Below are positions 53,993 through 62,448 of a DNA stretch of 64,000 nucleotides, one piece after another. The stretch lies in contig JAJPIA010000066.1 of the NCBI GenBank assembly GCA_021324975.1, forward strand, positions 1-64,000, read 5' to 3'. This DNA comes from Bacillota bacterium (GTDB taxonomy: Bacteria > Sysuimicrobiota > Sysuimicrobiia > Sysuimicrobiales > Segetimicrobiaceae). The notes below the pieces were generated by a model, which worked only from the letters and a program-made list of their open reading frames with translations, made no database searches and had not been told where the DNA came from. Within the stretch, counting starts at the first letter, position 1, and each line of letters begins with the position of its first letter. The position numbers were made by a program, and so were the translations under genes.

Positions 53993-54882
53993 TCGCTCAC
54001 CGTAGGCATGCCCGCCTGAACGTCGTGGCCGTGCGGACCACTGTCCGACGACATCGACGCCAAGCCGGCCGTTGCAGATCCGAACCCTTCGGGCAGCAGG
54101 AGGAGGCGGGCGGCCGCGGCCGCCGTCGTCACGGATGAGGCCACGCGGGCGAGCTCGTCGCCCTTGTGCTGGTTGATGGCGAAGGCAACGCTCAGGGTTG
54201 TGTGGATGCCGGCGACGTTCCCAACGTACGCGCCGATCCCGATCATGCCCGCGCTCGACTCCTCATTTGACATGGAGTAGCCGCGCTTTACGGTTCGACC
54301 GAGATCCGCCCGCAACGCGACCGGATCGCGAAACGTGCGAGGACCAGCCGCGGGCAGACGTCCCTCGGCATCGAGCAGACCCTTGATTAGCTGCGCTGCA
54401 TCCGCCGGAGGGAGCGCCGCGAGCATGGCCTTGCCCATGGCCGAGGCGTGGACGTATTGCGTGTCGCCGGGCTTCATCACGACACGCAGGCGCGGCGAGC
54501 CTTGATTGACGATGAGGAACACGACTCGATTTCCCTGCAGCATCCCAAATTGAGCGGTGCTCGATGTCCGGTCGGAGAGATCCCGGATCACGTGCTGGAC
54601 GGCGCGCGCAAGAGCGGCGCCCGAGAACCGGCTTCCCAGTGCATACGCGGTGGGCCCGACGTAATAGGACCCGTTGTCGGCGTCGACGATGATGAAGCCG
54701 GTGTCTCGCAACGTCGCCAGGAGGCGCGAGGCGGTCGACTTGTTGACTCCGAGTTTGCGGGCGACGTCGCCCACTCGCAGCCCGCCGTCGGACTCGAGGA
54801 AAAGACATAACGTCCTCGCGGCTCTGTGGACGGATTCGATTCGCCGCGGTCGTTGCTCAATGGGCAACGCTGTTGCCCCCAT
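53989..54882 (-). CDS. IclR-family regulator
   Basis: 297 residues. HTH about 15-75: GGLRVGDVARKLGVNKSTASRLLATLRDTG (partly quoted: VARKLGVNKSTASRLL). The effector domain follows, with YVHASAMGKAMLAALP (about 145) and MIGIGAYV near 215. It heads the operon that runs to at least 45.0 kb and is divergent from the orphan receptor at 55075. It likely senses a pathway acid. It overlaps the cyclase gene by 4 bases. Confidence 0.94.
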   Translation of the reverse strand: MGATALPIEQRPRRIESVHRAARTLCLFLESDGGLRVGDVARKLGVNKSTASRLLATLRDTGFIIVDADNGSYYVGPTAYALGSRFSGAALARAVQHVIRDLSDRTSSTAQFGMLQGNRVVFLIVNQGSPRLRVVMKPGDTQYVHASAMGKAMLAALPPADAAQLIKGLLDAEGRLPAAGPRTFRDPVALRADLGRTVKRGYSMSNEESSAGMIGIGAYVGNVAGIHTTLSVAFAINQHKGDELARVASSVTTAAAAARLLLLPEGFGSATAGLASMSSDSGPHGHDVQAGMPTVSE

Positions 54883-54888
54883 GGCACC

Positions 54889-54917
54889 ATGCTAAGCACC
54901 GTGGGATATTCTGTCAA
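54889..54917 (-). promoter_or_regulatory. Predicted iclR promoter giving a leaderless message
   Basis: On the minus strand, perfect TTGACA (54917-54912), 17-base spacer, TAGCAT (54894-54889). The expected start point falls at about 54882, the A of the iclR ATG. No ribosome site precedes that ATG. A leaderless transcript is therefore likely. Confidence 0.6.
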
Positions 54918-55074
54918 TCGAACGTGTGCATGAAGGTGGCTTGAAAACCGGCGCAAGCGAAGCTGCGGCAATCTGAAGCGCTCCGATATGCGTCAGGCCG
55001 CGTGCCCGAAGGAATTTGCCGGCTCGGCCCGTAGTTCCGCAGTAACTCCATACGCTCCGTCTCGGAGGGAAACC

Positions 55075-56670
55075 ATGGGCAGTCCGCGCAACGCCACGCG
55101 CCGGCCCGTCGCCCTGGTGGGCATCGCCGCGTTGCTCGTTGCGAGCGTCCTTGCCCCGACTTCCGTCGCAAGCTGGGCTCAGGGGCCGACCACGTTTACG
55201 TGGGGCAAGTCCGGCGATGCGGATTCGCTGGACAACAATGTGAGCTCCAACGGCGAGACGTCCGAGGTCACAACCCAACTGTTCAACCTGCTCGTCCGAG
55301 CCAAACCGGGGATGACCGACGTCGAGCCCGACCTGGCGACGAGCTGGTCGGTATCGCCCGACGGGCTGGTGTGGACATTTCAGCTGCGCAGGGGAGTGAC
55401 GTTCCACGACGGAACGCCCTGGAACGCCGCCGCCGCGAAGGTCAACTTCGACCGTTGGTCTGATCCCAACAGCCCATACCACAACGTCAAAGGGGCCGAT
55501 TACTACTACTGGAACGACTTCATGGCCGGCACGTTCAAGGAGGCCAAGGTTGCCGGCCCGTACACATTTCAGGTCGTCCTGACACGGCCTAACGCGCCCC
55601 TCCTCTACAATCTGTCGATCATCGCCTTCGAGTTCAACAGTCCCGCGTCACTTCAGACGTACGGCGGGGCGGGCGTGGGCCTGCACCCGGTGGGGACCGG
55701 CCCTTACAAGTTCGTCGAATGGGTACGGGACGACCACGTGACGATGGTGGCGAACCCATCGTTCTTCCGCAAGGGCCTGCCGAAGACACAGCGCCTGATC
55801 ATGCGCGTGATCAAGGACAACGCGGCGCGGTTCTTGGCCCTCAAGTCCGGTGAAATCCAGGCGATGGAGGCACCCGATCCCGACGACGTTAAGGTCGCCC
55901 TGCGCGATCCGACCCTGAAGCTCGGGTTCCGGCCGGCGTTCAATACCGGCTGGCTCCGGTTCAACATGAACAACGACCTCTTCAAGGACAAGCGAATTCG
56001 CGAAGCCGTGGCGTATGCGATCAACCGAAAAGCGATTGTCGATGCGCTGTACGGCGGCTACGGTCGAGTTGCAGACCAGCATATGCCGCCGCTCTTGTGG
56101 GGGCGTGCCAGCGTGCCCGGTTACGCCTACGACCCTGACAAAGCGAAGCAGTTACTGGCGGAGGCACGGTACCCGAATGGATTTTCGTTCGACTTCTGGT
56201 ACATTCCGGTCAGCCGGCCATACTTTCCCAATGGAAAGGACATCGCCACCGCCGTCGCAAGCGACCTGGCCAGGGTCGGGATCCGCGCCCATCTCCAGAC
56301 CGAGGATTGGGCGGCCTATTTGAAGGATGAACTGACGAACAGGTTCCCGATGTTCATGGGCGGCTGGATCGGCGATAATGGCGATCCCGACGATTGGATC
56401 GGTCACTTCTTCCGGAAGTACGATCCTCAGCAGGCCGTCCTCTCGTACAATAACCCGGCCGTGTTCGATTTGCTCAACAAGGCGCGGATGCTCACCGACC
56501 AGAGCGAGCGGGCGCGGATGTACGCGCAGGCCGAGAGGATGGTGCTCAACGACTACCGCGACGTTCCGCTTGCGCACGCGAGCGTGCCGCTCTTGATGCG
56601 GAAGAATGTGGAGGGCCTCGTCGGCCAGCCCGACGCCAACGAGTATATGGAGCTGGTCTGGTTACGATAG
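55075..56670 (+). CDS. Family-5 ABC substrate-binding protein (orphan)
   Basis: 531 residues. Signal peptide about 1-36 (PVALVGIAALLVASVLAPTSV). Mature blocks: WGKSGDADSLDNNVSSNGE, FQLRRGVTFHDGTPWNAAAA, HPVGTGPYKFVEWVRDDHVT, DKRIREAVAYAINRKAIVDA, YPNGFSFDFWYIPVSRPYFP. ATG at 55075 has GGAGGG 5 bases upstream. No permease genes are on its strand. It shares YIP/SRPY-like C-domain features with the receptor at 60580 (YSIPRSYNP), so it may serve the same lost transporter or a distant one. Its end overlaps the convergent creatininase by 9 bases. Confidence 0.92.
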   Translation: MGSPRNATRRPVALVGIAALLVASVLAPTSVASWAQGPTTFTWGKSGDADSLDNNVSSNGETSEVTTQLFNLLVRAKPGMTDVEPDLATSWSVSPDGLVWTFQLRRGVTFHDGTPWNAAAAKVNFDRWSDPNSPYHNVKGADYYYWNDFMAGTFKEAKVAGPYTFQVVLTRPNAPLLYNLSIIAFEFNSPASLQTYGGAGVGLHPVGTGPYKFVEWVRDDHVTMVANPSFFRKGLPKTQRLIMRVIKDNAARFLALKSGEIQAMEAPDPDDVKVALRDPTLKLGFRPAFNTGWLRFNMNNDLFKDKRIREAVAYAINRKAIVDALYGGYGRVADQHMPPLLWGRASVPGYAYDPDKAKQLLAEARYPNGFSFDFWYIPVSRPYFPNGKDIATAVASDLARVGIRAHLQTEDWAAYLKDELTNRFPMFMGGWIGDNGDPDDWIGHFFRKYDPQQAVLSYNNPAVFDLLNKARMLTDQSERARMYAQAERMVLNDYRDVPLAHASVPLLMRKNVEGLVGQPDANEYMELVWLR

Positions 56671-57534
56671 TCCAGAGCCGTCTGTAGCGGGGTTCGCGCC
56701 GCCTTGCTGCGGCGTCTCGAGGGCAACCGCTGGGTCGATCTTTTGAAATTCTCTCGCAAAAGACGCGATGTAGTCGATGACCGGCGCGAGGGACTCCTCG
56801 CCTCTCAACCGGAGCGTTTCCAGGGACGTCTCGTCGACCTCGGGTGCGCTCTCTAAGTCCACGTCCCAACAGTCCACCGGGATGACGACCGCGGCTCCCC
56901 GGTATTCGAACGTGCTGAAACCGCGCGGCGTGATCTTGTCTCCGAAGAGGTGTCGCATTGGCGGCGCCAGCCCCCATTCGCCCTTGAACACGCCGGGTCG
57001 GATGTCCACGGTGTCGCGTCCCCCAACAGCGAGCGCAACGGCGAGGTCCCAGATGTGGGGACCCTCGGGAAACGCATCGGAGGCAACGTCGTGGCGGACC
57101 TTCCACCACTCCACGATTGCCACGAGCATGCCGAGCTCTCGGACATTACGCCCCGTCCGGATCAACGGTTCCCGGTTGCCGCCGTGCCCGTTGAGGAAGA
57201 TGACCTTGCGGACAGCGTTGTGGTGAAGGCTCCTGCAGATGTCGGTGTAGATCGCCTCGACCAGGTCGCGATGGATGGTAATGGTGCCCGGATAATGAGC
57301 CATCTTATCGTTCTCTCCGTACGGGACCGCGGGCAAGGTAACCAACCCCGTGCGCTTCCCGACCTCGTCCGCGATCCATGCCGTGGAGGTCGTGTCGAAC
57401 CCGAGGGGCGTTGGACCGTGCGAGTGCAAGGTCCCGACCGCGACAATTGCCGTATCCGAACGCTTGAAGGCCTCCTCGGCTTCTTTCCAGGACATCTCCT
57501 CCAAGCGGTACTTGTCCACCGGGACACCTCTCAT
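56662..57534 (-). CDS. Creatininase-family amidohydrolase, second copy
   Basis: 290 residues. The first metal motif reads AVGTLHSHGPTPLGFDT (about 25-40): the usual Glu of EQHG is His here, while His and Asp are kept. The second, FLNGHGGNREPLIRTG (about 115), is standard. PYGENDKMAHYPGTITIH and a WWKVRHDVASDAFP segment follow. Start uncertain; ATG at 57534 is used, with weak ribosome sites for all candidates. It is last in the minus-strand group that once contained a transporter and MetX-like enzyme. Confidence 0.85.
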   Translation of the reverse strand: MRGVPVDKYRLEEMSWKEAEEAFKRSDTAIVAVGTLHSHGPTPLGFDTTSTAWIADEVGKRTGLVTLPAVPYGENDKMAHYPGTITIHRDLVEAIYTDICRSLHHNAVRKVIFLNGHGGNREPLIRTGRNVRELGMLVAIVEWWKVRHDVASDAFPEGPHIWDLAVALAVGGRDTVDIRPGVFKGEWGLAPPMRHLFGDKITPRGFSTFEYRGAAVVIPVDCWDVDLESAPEVDETSLETLRLRGEESLAPVIDYIASFAREFQKIDPAVALETPQQGGANPATDGSGLS

Positions 57535-57660
57535 GCCTCGTCTCGAGCAGTCCCACCCCGCGCTGCGCCAACCGGGGACAGATTTTCGATCACCTGATGC
57601 GGCGGTCCTGGGCGCCCTGTCGGGGGTCCGCAACATCCCTATCTGGCGGGCGAACCGCGT

Positions 57661-58488
57661 TCAATCCTTGAGAAAGTCCCGCAACACCGGGAGCCATCGC
57701 GCCCGCAGCGCCGGTGTGCTGAGGGCCAAGTGGCCGAGCGGGTGATCGTACTCGTAGAACTCAGTCGTAACCCCGGCCGCGCGAAGCACGCCGTGGGCTT
57801 CACGGGCGCCCGCGACCGGAACGAGCAGATCCGAACGGCAGTGAAAAAAGAGAACTCGGGCGCGCACGCGCCCGGCCGCCGCTTCCAAGGATCCGCAGCC
57901 GTGCGAGACGTCGTGCAGCGCGATCGCCCGGATGTTGTACAAGTATGCGTTTGGATCGATACCGCTGGCCGCAAAGGCCTCTCCGGCCTCACGCAGCGCG
58001 GCGGCGCTGGCGAAGCGGCCCCCCAGACTCTCATAGGGACTGGGCCCGGCCTCGGTGATGCGCCGGCCGAACGTGGACGTGAAGGCCTCCTGACTTGTCG
58101 CGTACAGGTGAAGGATCATCCCGGCGATTGTCATGCCGGCGCGTGGGAAGACACCCTCGTCCGCGTACCGGCCCTCTCTCCAGTACGGGTCGGACCGGAT
58201 GGCGAGCGTGCGCGCCTCTGTCGTGGCGACCAACAAGTCGGGCGCCCGGAAAGTTCCACGATCGATCACGATGCGGTCCGCGAAATCGGGGAAGGCCACC
58301 GCCCACTCCGCTGCTTGAAAACCGCCCATCGACACTCCATACGTTTCAAACGCCACCCGCAGCGACGGCAGACGCCTTCCGTTCTCGAACGCGAAGCCGG
58401 CTTCTGCCACCCTGGCAATTTGCGTCCGCACCGTTCCGACGCTGGCGGCATCGGGGGGATCGAAGCTCCGGGGCATCCATGAAGCCAT
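57661..58488 (-). CDS. MetX-like acyltransferase/alpha-beta hydrolase with a large in-frame internal deletion
   Basis: 275 residues. FAFENGRRLPSLRVAFETYG (about 28-47) is the MetX N-terminal block. It is joined directly to VSMGGFQAAEWAVAFPDF, the nucleophile elbow block, which in intact relatives lies roughly 100 residues later. The catalytic Ser, Asp (CRSDLLVPV) and His (PLGHLALS) remain. The missing piece contains the oxyanion-hole strand, so activity is doubtful. ATG at 58488 has GAGGAG 6 bases upstream. It starts 19 bases after the dppC remnant. Confidence 0.75.
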   Translation of the reverse strand: MASWMPRSFDPPDAASVGTVRTQIARVAEAGFAFENGRRLPSLRVAFETYGVSMGGFQAAEWAVAFPDFADRIVIDRGTFRAPDLLVATTEARTLAIRSDPYWREGRYADEGVFPRAGMTIAGMILHLYATSQEAFTSTFGRRITEAGPSPYESLGGRFASAAALREAGEAFAASGIDPNAYLYNIRAIALHDVSHGCGSLEAAAGRVRARVLFFHCRSDLLVPVAGAREAHGVLRAAGVTTEFYEYDHPLGHLALSTPALRARWLPVLRDFLKD

Positions 58489-58507
58489 CGGCATCTCCTC
58501 TTCGACG

Positions 58508-58653
58508 CTATGTCGGCATCTTCGGGTCGAACGCGTCGCGAATCCCGTCACCGACGAGATTGAATGCGAGAACGGACAGGAAGACGAAGAGCCCGGGCAC
58601 CAACGAGATCCACCATGCCGTCAGCGCGCGCTCACGGCTCGGTGCCCCGCGAC
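58508..58653 (-). pseudogene. 3' remnant of a DppC permease gene
   Basis: The frame ending at TAG (58508-58510) encodes a DppC C-terminus: [15 protein letters not shown], then [20 protein letters not shown] and PT. Homology reaches back to APSRERAL near 58645 and stops at the dppB stop codon (58654). No start codon fits. About 250 upstream residues of a normal DppC are missing. This leaves the permease pair non-functional. Confidence 0.8.
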
Positions 58654-59301
58654 TCAGTCGAACCGGACACGCGGATCCAGAAACGCATACGACACGTCGG
58701 CAAGCAGGTTGCTCACGATCACCAGTGCCGCACCGATCACCGTCGTCGCCATTACGACCGGGTAATCACGGGCGAGGGCGCCGTCGACCGTGAGGCGGCC
58801 GAGGCCGGGGATGGCGAAGATCGACTCCACAACGAGCACCCCGCTCAACAGGCTCGGTATGAGGAGCGCGAACACCGTGACCACCGGCATGAGCGAGTTG
58901 CGCAGCACGTGATGGCGCAACACGCGGGCGCCCGTCAGGCCCTTTGCCCGCGCCACGAGCACATACTCCTCATGGAGGGTTTCGAGCAGCGCGGAGCGCG
59001 CATACCGCACGACGAGCGGGAGAATCGAAAGCGCCAGCACGGTCGTAGGCATGACGAGATAGGGCCAGATGAGAGACGGCGGATACCCGACCACTCCCTC
59101 AGGACGGAGACCGCTCGCCGGCAACCACGTTAGGCGGTCTGTGAAGACGAACACGAGCAGGAGCGCGAACCAGAAACTCGGCAGCGCGATGCCGAGCAGA
59201 TCGCTTCTCGGAGAGAAAATTGTAGCGCACCCGGAAGGGACGGCCGTCCCGTTGCCGCCGACTCTTCGTTGACCGCCCTGCATTCGCCGGCTGGCGCACA
59301 T
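58654..59301 (-). CDS. DppB permease, 5'-truncated
   Basis: The open frame has 215 residues, but DppB similarity starts only near residue 34 ([20 protein letters not shown], about 59202). It continues through [20 protein letters not shown] and [13 protein letters not shown] to the normal end [10 protein letters not shown]. The first 33 residues are unrelated and Cys/Arg-rich. About 125 residues (two membrane helices and the large periplasmic loop of an intact DppB) are absent, and no other frame upstream supplies them. It is probably a pseudogene. Confidence 0.75.
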   Translation of the reverse strand: MCASRRMQGGQRRVGGNGTAVPSGCATIFSPRSDLLGIALPSFWFALLLVFVFTDRLTWLPASGLRPEGVVGYPPSLIWPYLVMPTTVLALSILPLVVRYARSALLETLHEEYVLVARAKGLTGARVLRHHVLRNSLMPVVTVFALLIPSLLSGVLVVESIFAIPGLGRLTVDGALARDYPVVMATTVIGAALVIVSNLLADVSYAFLDPRVRFD

Positions 59302-59566
59302 TCACATTGATGTCGATGTGTCAGCGAAATTGGACAAGCGACGCGGAAGCCCAAAGGGCCTCCGCTACAGACAGATGCAGCAGAAGGTTCCGCAGAGTGA
59401 GCGCGAGCAGAAACGAATGCCTGTAAGTACCTACCTACGGGTGAATTGCGCGGCGACCATGGCAATCTTGTAGCATCCCGCCCAAGCCCCGTCAATCGGA
59501 GCCGCGTGCCGGCAATCCTGCGATCGTTACCCCCTGCGCCGAAAAGTCCTGGAGGTACCGCCGACC
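59203..59566. other. Non-coding stretch with a palindrome and a hairpin
   Basis: No supported gene. It holds a perfect 14-base palindrome, GGGACGGCCGTCCC (59237-59250), close to the dppB truncation point. It also holds a hairpin CGGAAGCCC-aaa-GGGCCTCCG (59344-59364, one mismatch). Neither is followed by a T-run. Base composition is less GC-rich than the neighbours between 59300 and 59500. The DppB N-terminus cannot be found here in any minus-strand frame. Confidence 0.6.
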
Positions 59567-60541
59567 TTACGGCATGAGGCCGTGATACAAACGGCTCCCG
59601 GGGTGCACCACTCGGGCCGACTGAAACGAGGTAATCACGCCCGGATGAGGCGACTTGACCTCCTCAACCGTGTCCCCGGCAATGTTTTTGATGACGCCCA
59701 GCAGATCGCCGGCACGCACGCGCGTACCTATAGGCGCCAGTGCGCTGAATACGCCGGCGCGACGCGCAACGACGCGAAAATCGTTTCGGAACACCTCGGG
59801 CGGAGCCGGCAGCGTCCGCTCGGGAGCGCCTTCGATGGATCCCAGGTACTTCAAGATGTTTGTGATTCCTCGCAGGTGAAGCCGAACATCTTCCTCCCGA
59901 CATGTACCTAGATCACCCGCCTCGCCAATGGCAGCGGGAATGCCACACTTACTCAACTCACTGATCATCATGCCGCTGTGCCCGCGTTGCGGCCCCATCG
60001 CCCATATGAAGGGCATGTCGAAGAGTTCCGCCATTTCCATGGAACGCCGATCGACGTTCGCCTCACCGGTTTCATAGCACACCCCGAACGGGTGAAGTGC
60101 CTGGGCAGAATCTCCGCCGTGAAGGTCAATCACCGCGTCCGCCACTCGACGGATCGAGTCAAAGAGAAAGTGCGCCAGCGCAAAGCTGGGCGAACCATTT
60201 GCGTCCCCGGGGAAGACGCGATTGATGTTTTGCCCATCGGTCGGAACGGCGAGAACATCGGCTGCCTCAAATCCCAGCACGTTCACCACGGGGAACACGA
60301 CGAGTGTGCCCCGGATGTCCGCCGGCTTCGTCTCCCGGGCGATTCTGGTGGCGGCCTCGATGCCCACATACTCGGTCCCGTGCATCCCCGCCGTCATCGC
60401 AACGCGCGGCCCAGGCGTTCCACTATTGATGATCCACACGGGCAATCTCATGACCGACACGGGCAGTTCGAACATCTCGACATATCCGAATACCTTCTCG
60501 CCTGGGCCTGCTGAGACCGGCCCAATGCTTACCGTCGCCAT
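59567..60541 (-). CDS. Succinylglutamate desuccinylase/aspartoacylase-family (M14) deacylase, second copy
   Basis: 324 residues. GMHGTEYVGIEAATR (His, Glu; about 54), GQNINRVFPGDANG (about 115), VIDLHGGDS (His, about 147) and IGEAGDLG (catalytic Glu, about 210) are all present. The C-terminal beta domain has IGTRVRAGDLLGVIKNIAGD. ATG at 60541 has GGAGG 6 bases upstream. It lies between the binding-protein gene and the truncated dppB and is itself intact. It is only distantly similar to the copy at 4615-5619. Confidence 0.88.
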   Translation of the reverse strand: MATVSIGPVSAGPGEKVFGYVEMFELPVSVMRLPVWIINSGTPGPRVAMTAGMHGTEYVGIEAATRIARETKPADIRGTLVVFPVVNVLGFEAADVLAVPTDGQNINRVFPGDANGSPSFALAHFLFDSIRRVADAVIDLHGGDSAQALHPFGVCYETGEANVDRRSMEMAELFDMPFIWAMGPQRGHSGMMISELSKCGIPAAIGEAGDLGTCREEDVRLHLRGITNILKYLGSIEGAPERTLPAPPEVFRNDFRVVARRAGVFSALAPIGTRVRAGDLLGVIKNIAGDTVEEVKSPHPGVITSFQSARVVHPGSRLYHGLMP

Positions 60542-60579
60542 CGCTCCCTCCTCAAACATGGCGTGTATGGTGCCAACGG

Positions 60580-62196
60580 TTATTGGAGCGATACGCGCTC
60601 CATGTAGAAGTACATCTGCACCGGGTTCAAAAGGAGACCCTTGACGCTTGCTCTCGCCGCACGGGCCTGGTTCATGTGATTGATGAACAGCCACGGCGCA
60701 TCGTCATGAATGAGTCGATTCGCTTGGATGTACGCTTGGGCACGCTTGGCTTGGTCGGTACTGGTGCGTCCCTGCTGAATCAGCGTGTTGACCTGCGGAT
60801 TATAGTAGTGCGCCACGTTGTTGGTAACCGGCTTGTTCGCGCTGGAGTCCCACGCGAACATCGCGCCAAGAAAGTTGTCGGGATCCCCGCTGTCGCCGAT
60901 CCAACCCCAGATGCCCAATCCCGTCCATGGGCTGAATCGCAGTTTGTTCAGATATGCTCCCCATTCATACTGCGTGACCTTTACGTTGACGCCGACCTTC
61001 GTGAGATACGCTTGTACGGCCTCGCCGAGCTTGGCGCCGCCGATCGGATTGTAGGAGCGAGGGATTGAATACACCATCATGTCCGTGGAAAACCCATTTG
61101 GGAATCCGGCCTCCTTGAGGAGCGCCTTCGCCTTGTCGGGGTCGTACGGATAGGGCTGAACCGCCTTGTCGTATCCCCATAACACCGGAGGCATGCCTTG
61201 ACTGGCCGTCGTCGCGCCGCCGTACAGTCCTTTATTGATCGCGTCTTTGTCCACCGCGTAGTTGAGGGCTTGGCGCACGCGCTTATCGTTGAAGGGCGGA
61301 GCATCATTGGACATGACGACCGCCAGGATCGTGAGTCCGGGCTGCTTATAGAGCCGCAGGTCCCGGTTGCTCGTGATCTGATCATAATCGCTTGGGGGAA
61401 CATCACTCAGGATCTGCACCTCGTTCTGGCGGAGCTTGAGCAGCCGCGTCGTACTCTCCGGGATGATCTGGAAGATGATCCGGTCGACCTTGGGCCGGCC
61501 TCTCCAGTAGCCGGCATTGGCCTCGAGCGTTACATGATCGTCCGCCACATGTTCCACAAACTTGAAGGGCCCGGTACCGGACGGGTGCCCGCCGGCATCG
61601 CAGTTGTACTGCTTGGTCGCCGTTGGGCTCATGATGCCCGTTTGAACCATGGCGAGGTTGGTGAGAAAGGGCGCGTTGGGCTGCGGTAAGGTGAACTGCA
61701 GCGTGTAATCGTCCACGACCTTCATCGCGACCACGTTGCCGGCCTTTGTAGACCCGAACGTGAAGTCGTCATAGGTGCTGACGCCCTTGCGCCCGAGCAC
61801 GTAACACGGATTGTTCGGATTGATGGCGCGGTCGAGATCGTCCGCCACCGTGTGCGCGTTCATGGGAGTGCCATCGTGAAACGTGACGCCGTGGCGCAAG
61901 GCGAACGTATAGGTCTTGCCGTCCGGAGAGATCGTCCACTTCTGGGCGAGCCCAGGGCCGACGAGGCTCGACCCAGGCTGCGAGTCGACGATTCCATCGA
62001 AGATGGTGGAGACCACATAATCGGTGTCGGCACTTTGCCCCTGTTGCGGATCCAGCCCGGCGGGGTCAGCGTCAATCGCGATCACGAGCGTCTTGGGCTG
62101 CTGGCTCCACGCCGGAGCCCAAAAGCCAAGGGACAGTAGCCCTATGAGAACGGCCGTGATTGCGCTCCGGATCAACGTTCGGGTCCACCAACTCAT
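60580..62196 (-). CDS. Family-5 ABC substrate-binding protein
   Basis: 538 residues. Signal peptide about 1-30 (LIRSAITAVLIGLLSLGFWAP). Mature blocks: DADPAGLDPQQGQSADT, FALRHGVTFHDGTPMNAHTV, HPSGTGPFKFVEHVADDHVT, DKRVRQALNYAVDKDAINKG. ATG at 62196 has GGAGG 8 bases upstream. It is intact although its downstream permease genes are truncated, so it has lost its channel or uses another. Confidence 0.92.
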   Translation of the reverse strand: MSWWTRTLIRSAITAVLIGLLSLGFWAPAWSQQPKTLVIAIDADPAGLDPQQGQSADTDYVVSTIFDGIVDSQPGSSLVGPGLAQKWTISPDGKTYTFALRHGVTFHDGTPMNAHTVADDLDRAINPNNPCYVLGRKGVSTYDDFTFGSTKAGNVVAMKVVDDYTLQFTLPQPNAPFLTNLAMVQTGIMSPTATKQYNCDAGGHPSGTGPFKFVEHVADDHVTLEANAGYWRGRPKVDRIIFQIIPESTTRLLKLRQNEVQILSDVPPSDYDQITSNRDLRLYKQPGLTILAVVMSNDAPPFNDKRVRQALNYAVDKDAINKGLYGGATTASQGMPPVLWGYDKAVQPYPYDPDKAKALLKEAGFPNGFSTDMMVYSIPRSYNPIGGAKLGEAVQAYLTKVGVNVKVTQYEWGAYLNKLRFSPWTGLGIWGWIGDSGDPDNFLGAMFAWDSSANKPVTNNVAHYYNPQVNTLIQQGRTSTDQAKRAQAYIQANRLIHDDAPWLFINHMNQARAARASVKGLLLNPVQMYFYMERVSLQ

Positions 62197-62448
62197 GGAA
62201 TCGCCTCCGACAGTCCGTCGTCTGAGCACGCCCGCACGGCGGGAAAGTTCGTGCAGACGATGCTGATTGCCTGTACCTGTACCTCGGTGCCGCCGCCATC
62301 GCCGCCGACGTCTCAGTGGTGAAAGGGGCTGTGGCCGCTGCCCTCAAACAAGCGAATCGAATCGCTCCGGTGCGGCGAGCGCTCTTGGTGTCATGGAGCC
62401 CCGCCGGTGCGGGTGCTCGCATCGCGGAGAGGATGAGGATCTGTCACG
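62197..62448. other. Non-coding stretch with a coding-like fragment
   Basis: No complete gene. On the plus strand, one frame from about 62226 to 62430 is open and reads like protein: LYLYLGAAAIAADVSVVK, then AALKQANRIAPVRRALLVSW. It has no convincing start and its family is not recognised. It could be the tail of a lost gene or chance in GC-rich DNA. Confidence 0.35.

Noticed and set aside
54883-55074. IclR operator between iclR and the divergent receptor gene
   Set aside because: Apart from the iclR promoter I found no convincing palindrome in this gap.
59130-59495. Frameshifted DppB N-terminus upstream of the truncated dppB
   Set aside because: Minus-strand frames there show no YxxRR-type first helix or PGDP-like motif, so the 5' part is absent rather than frameshifted.
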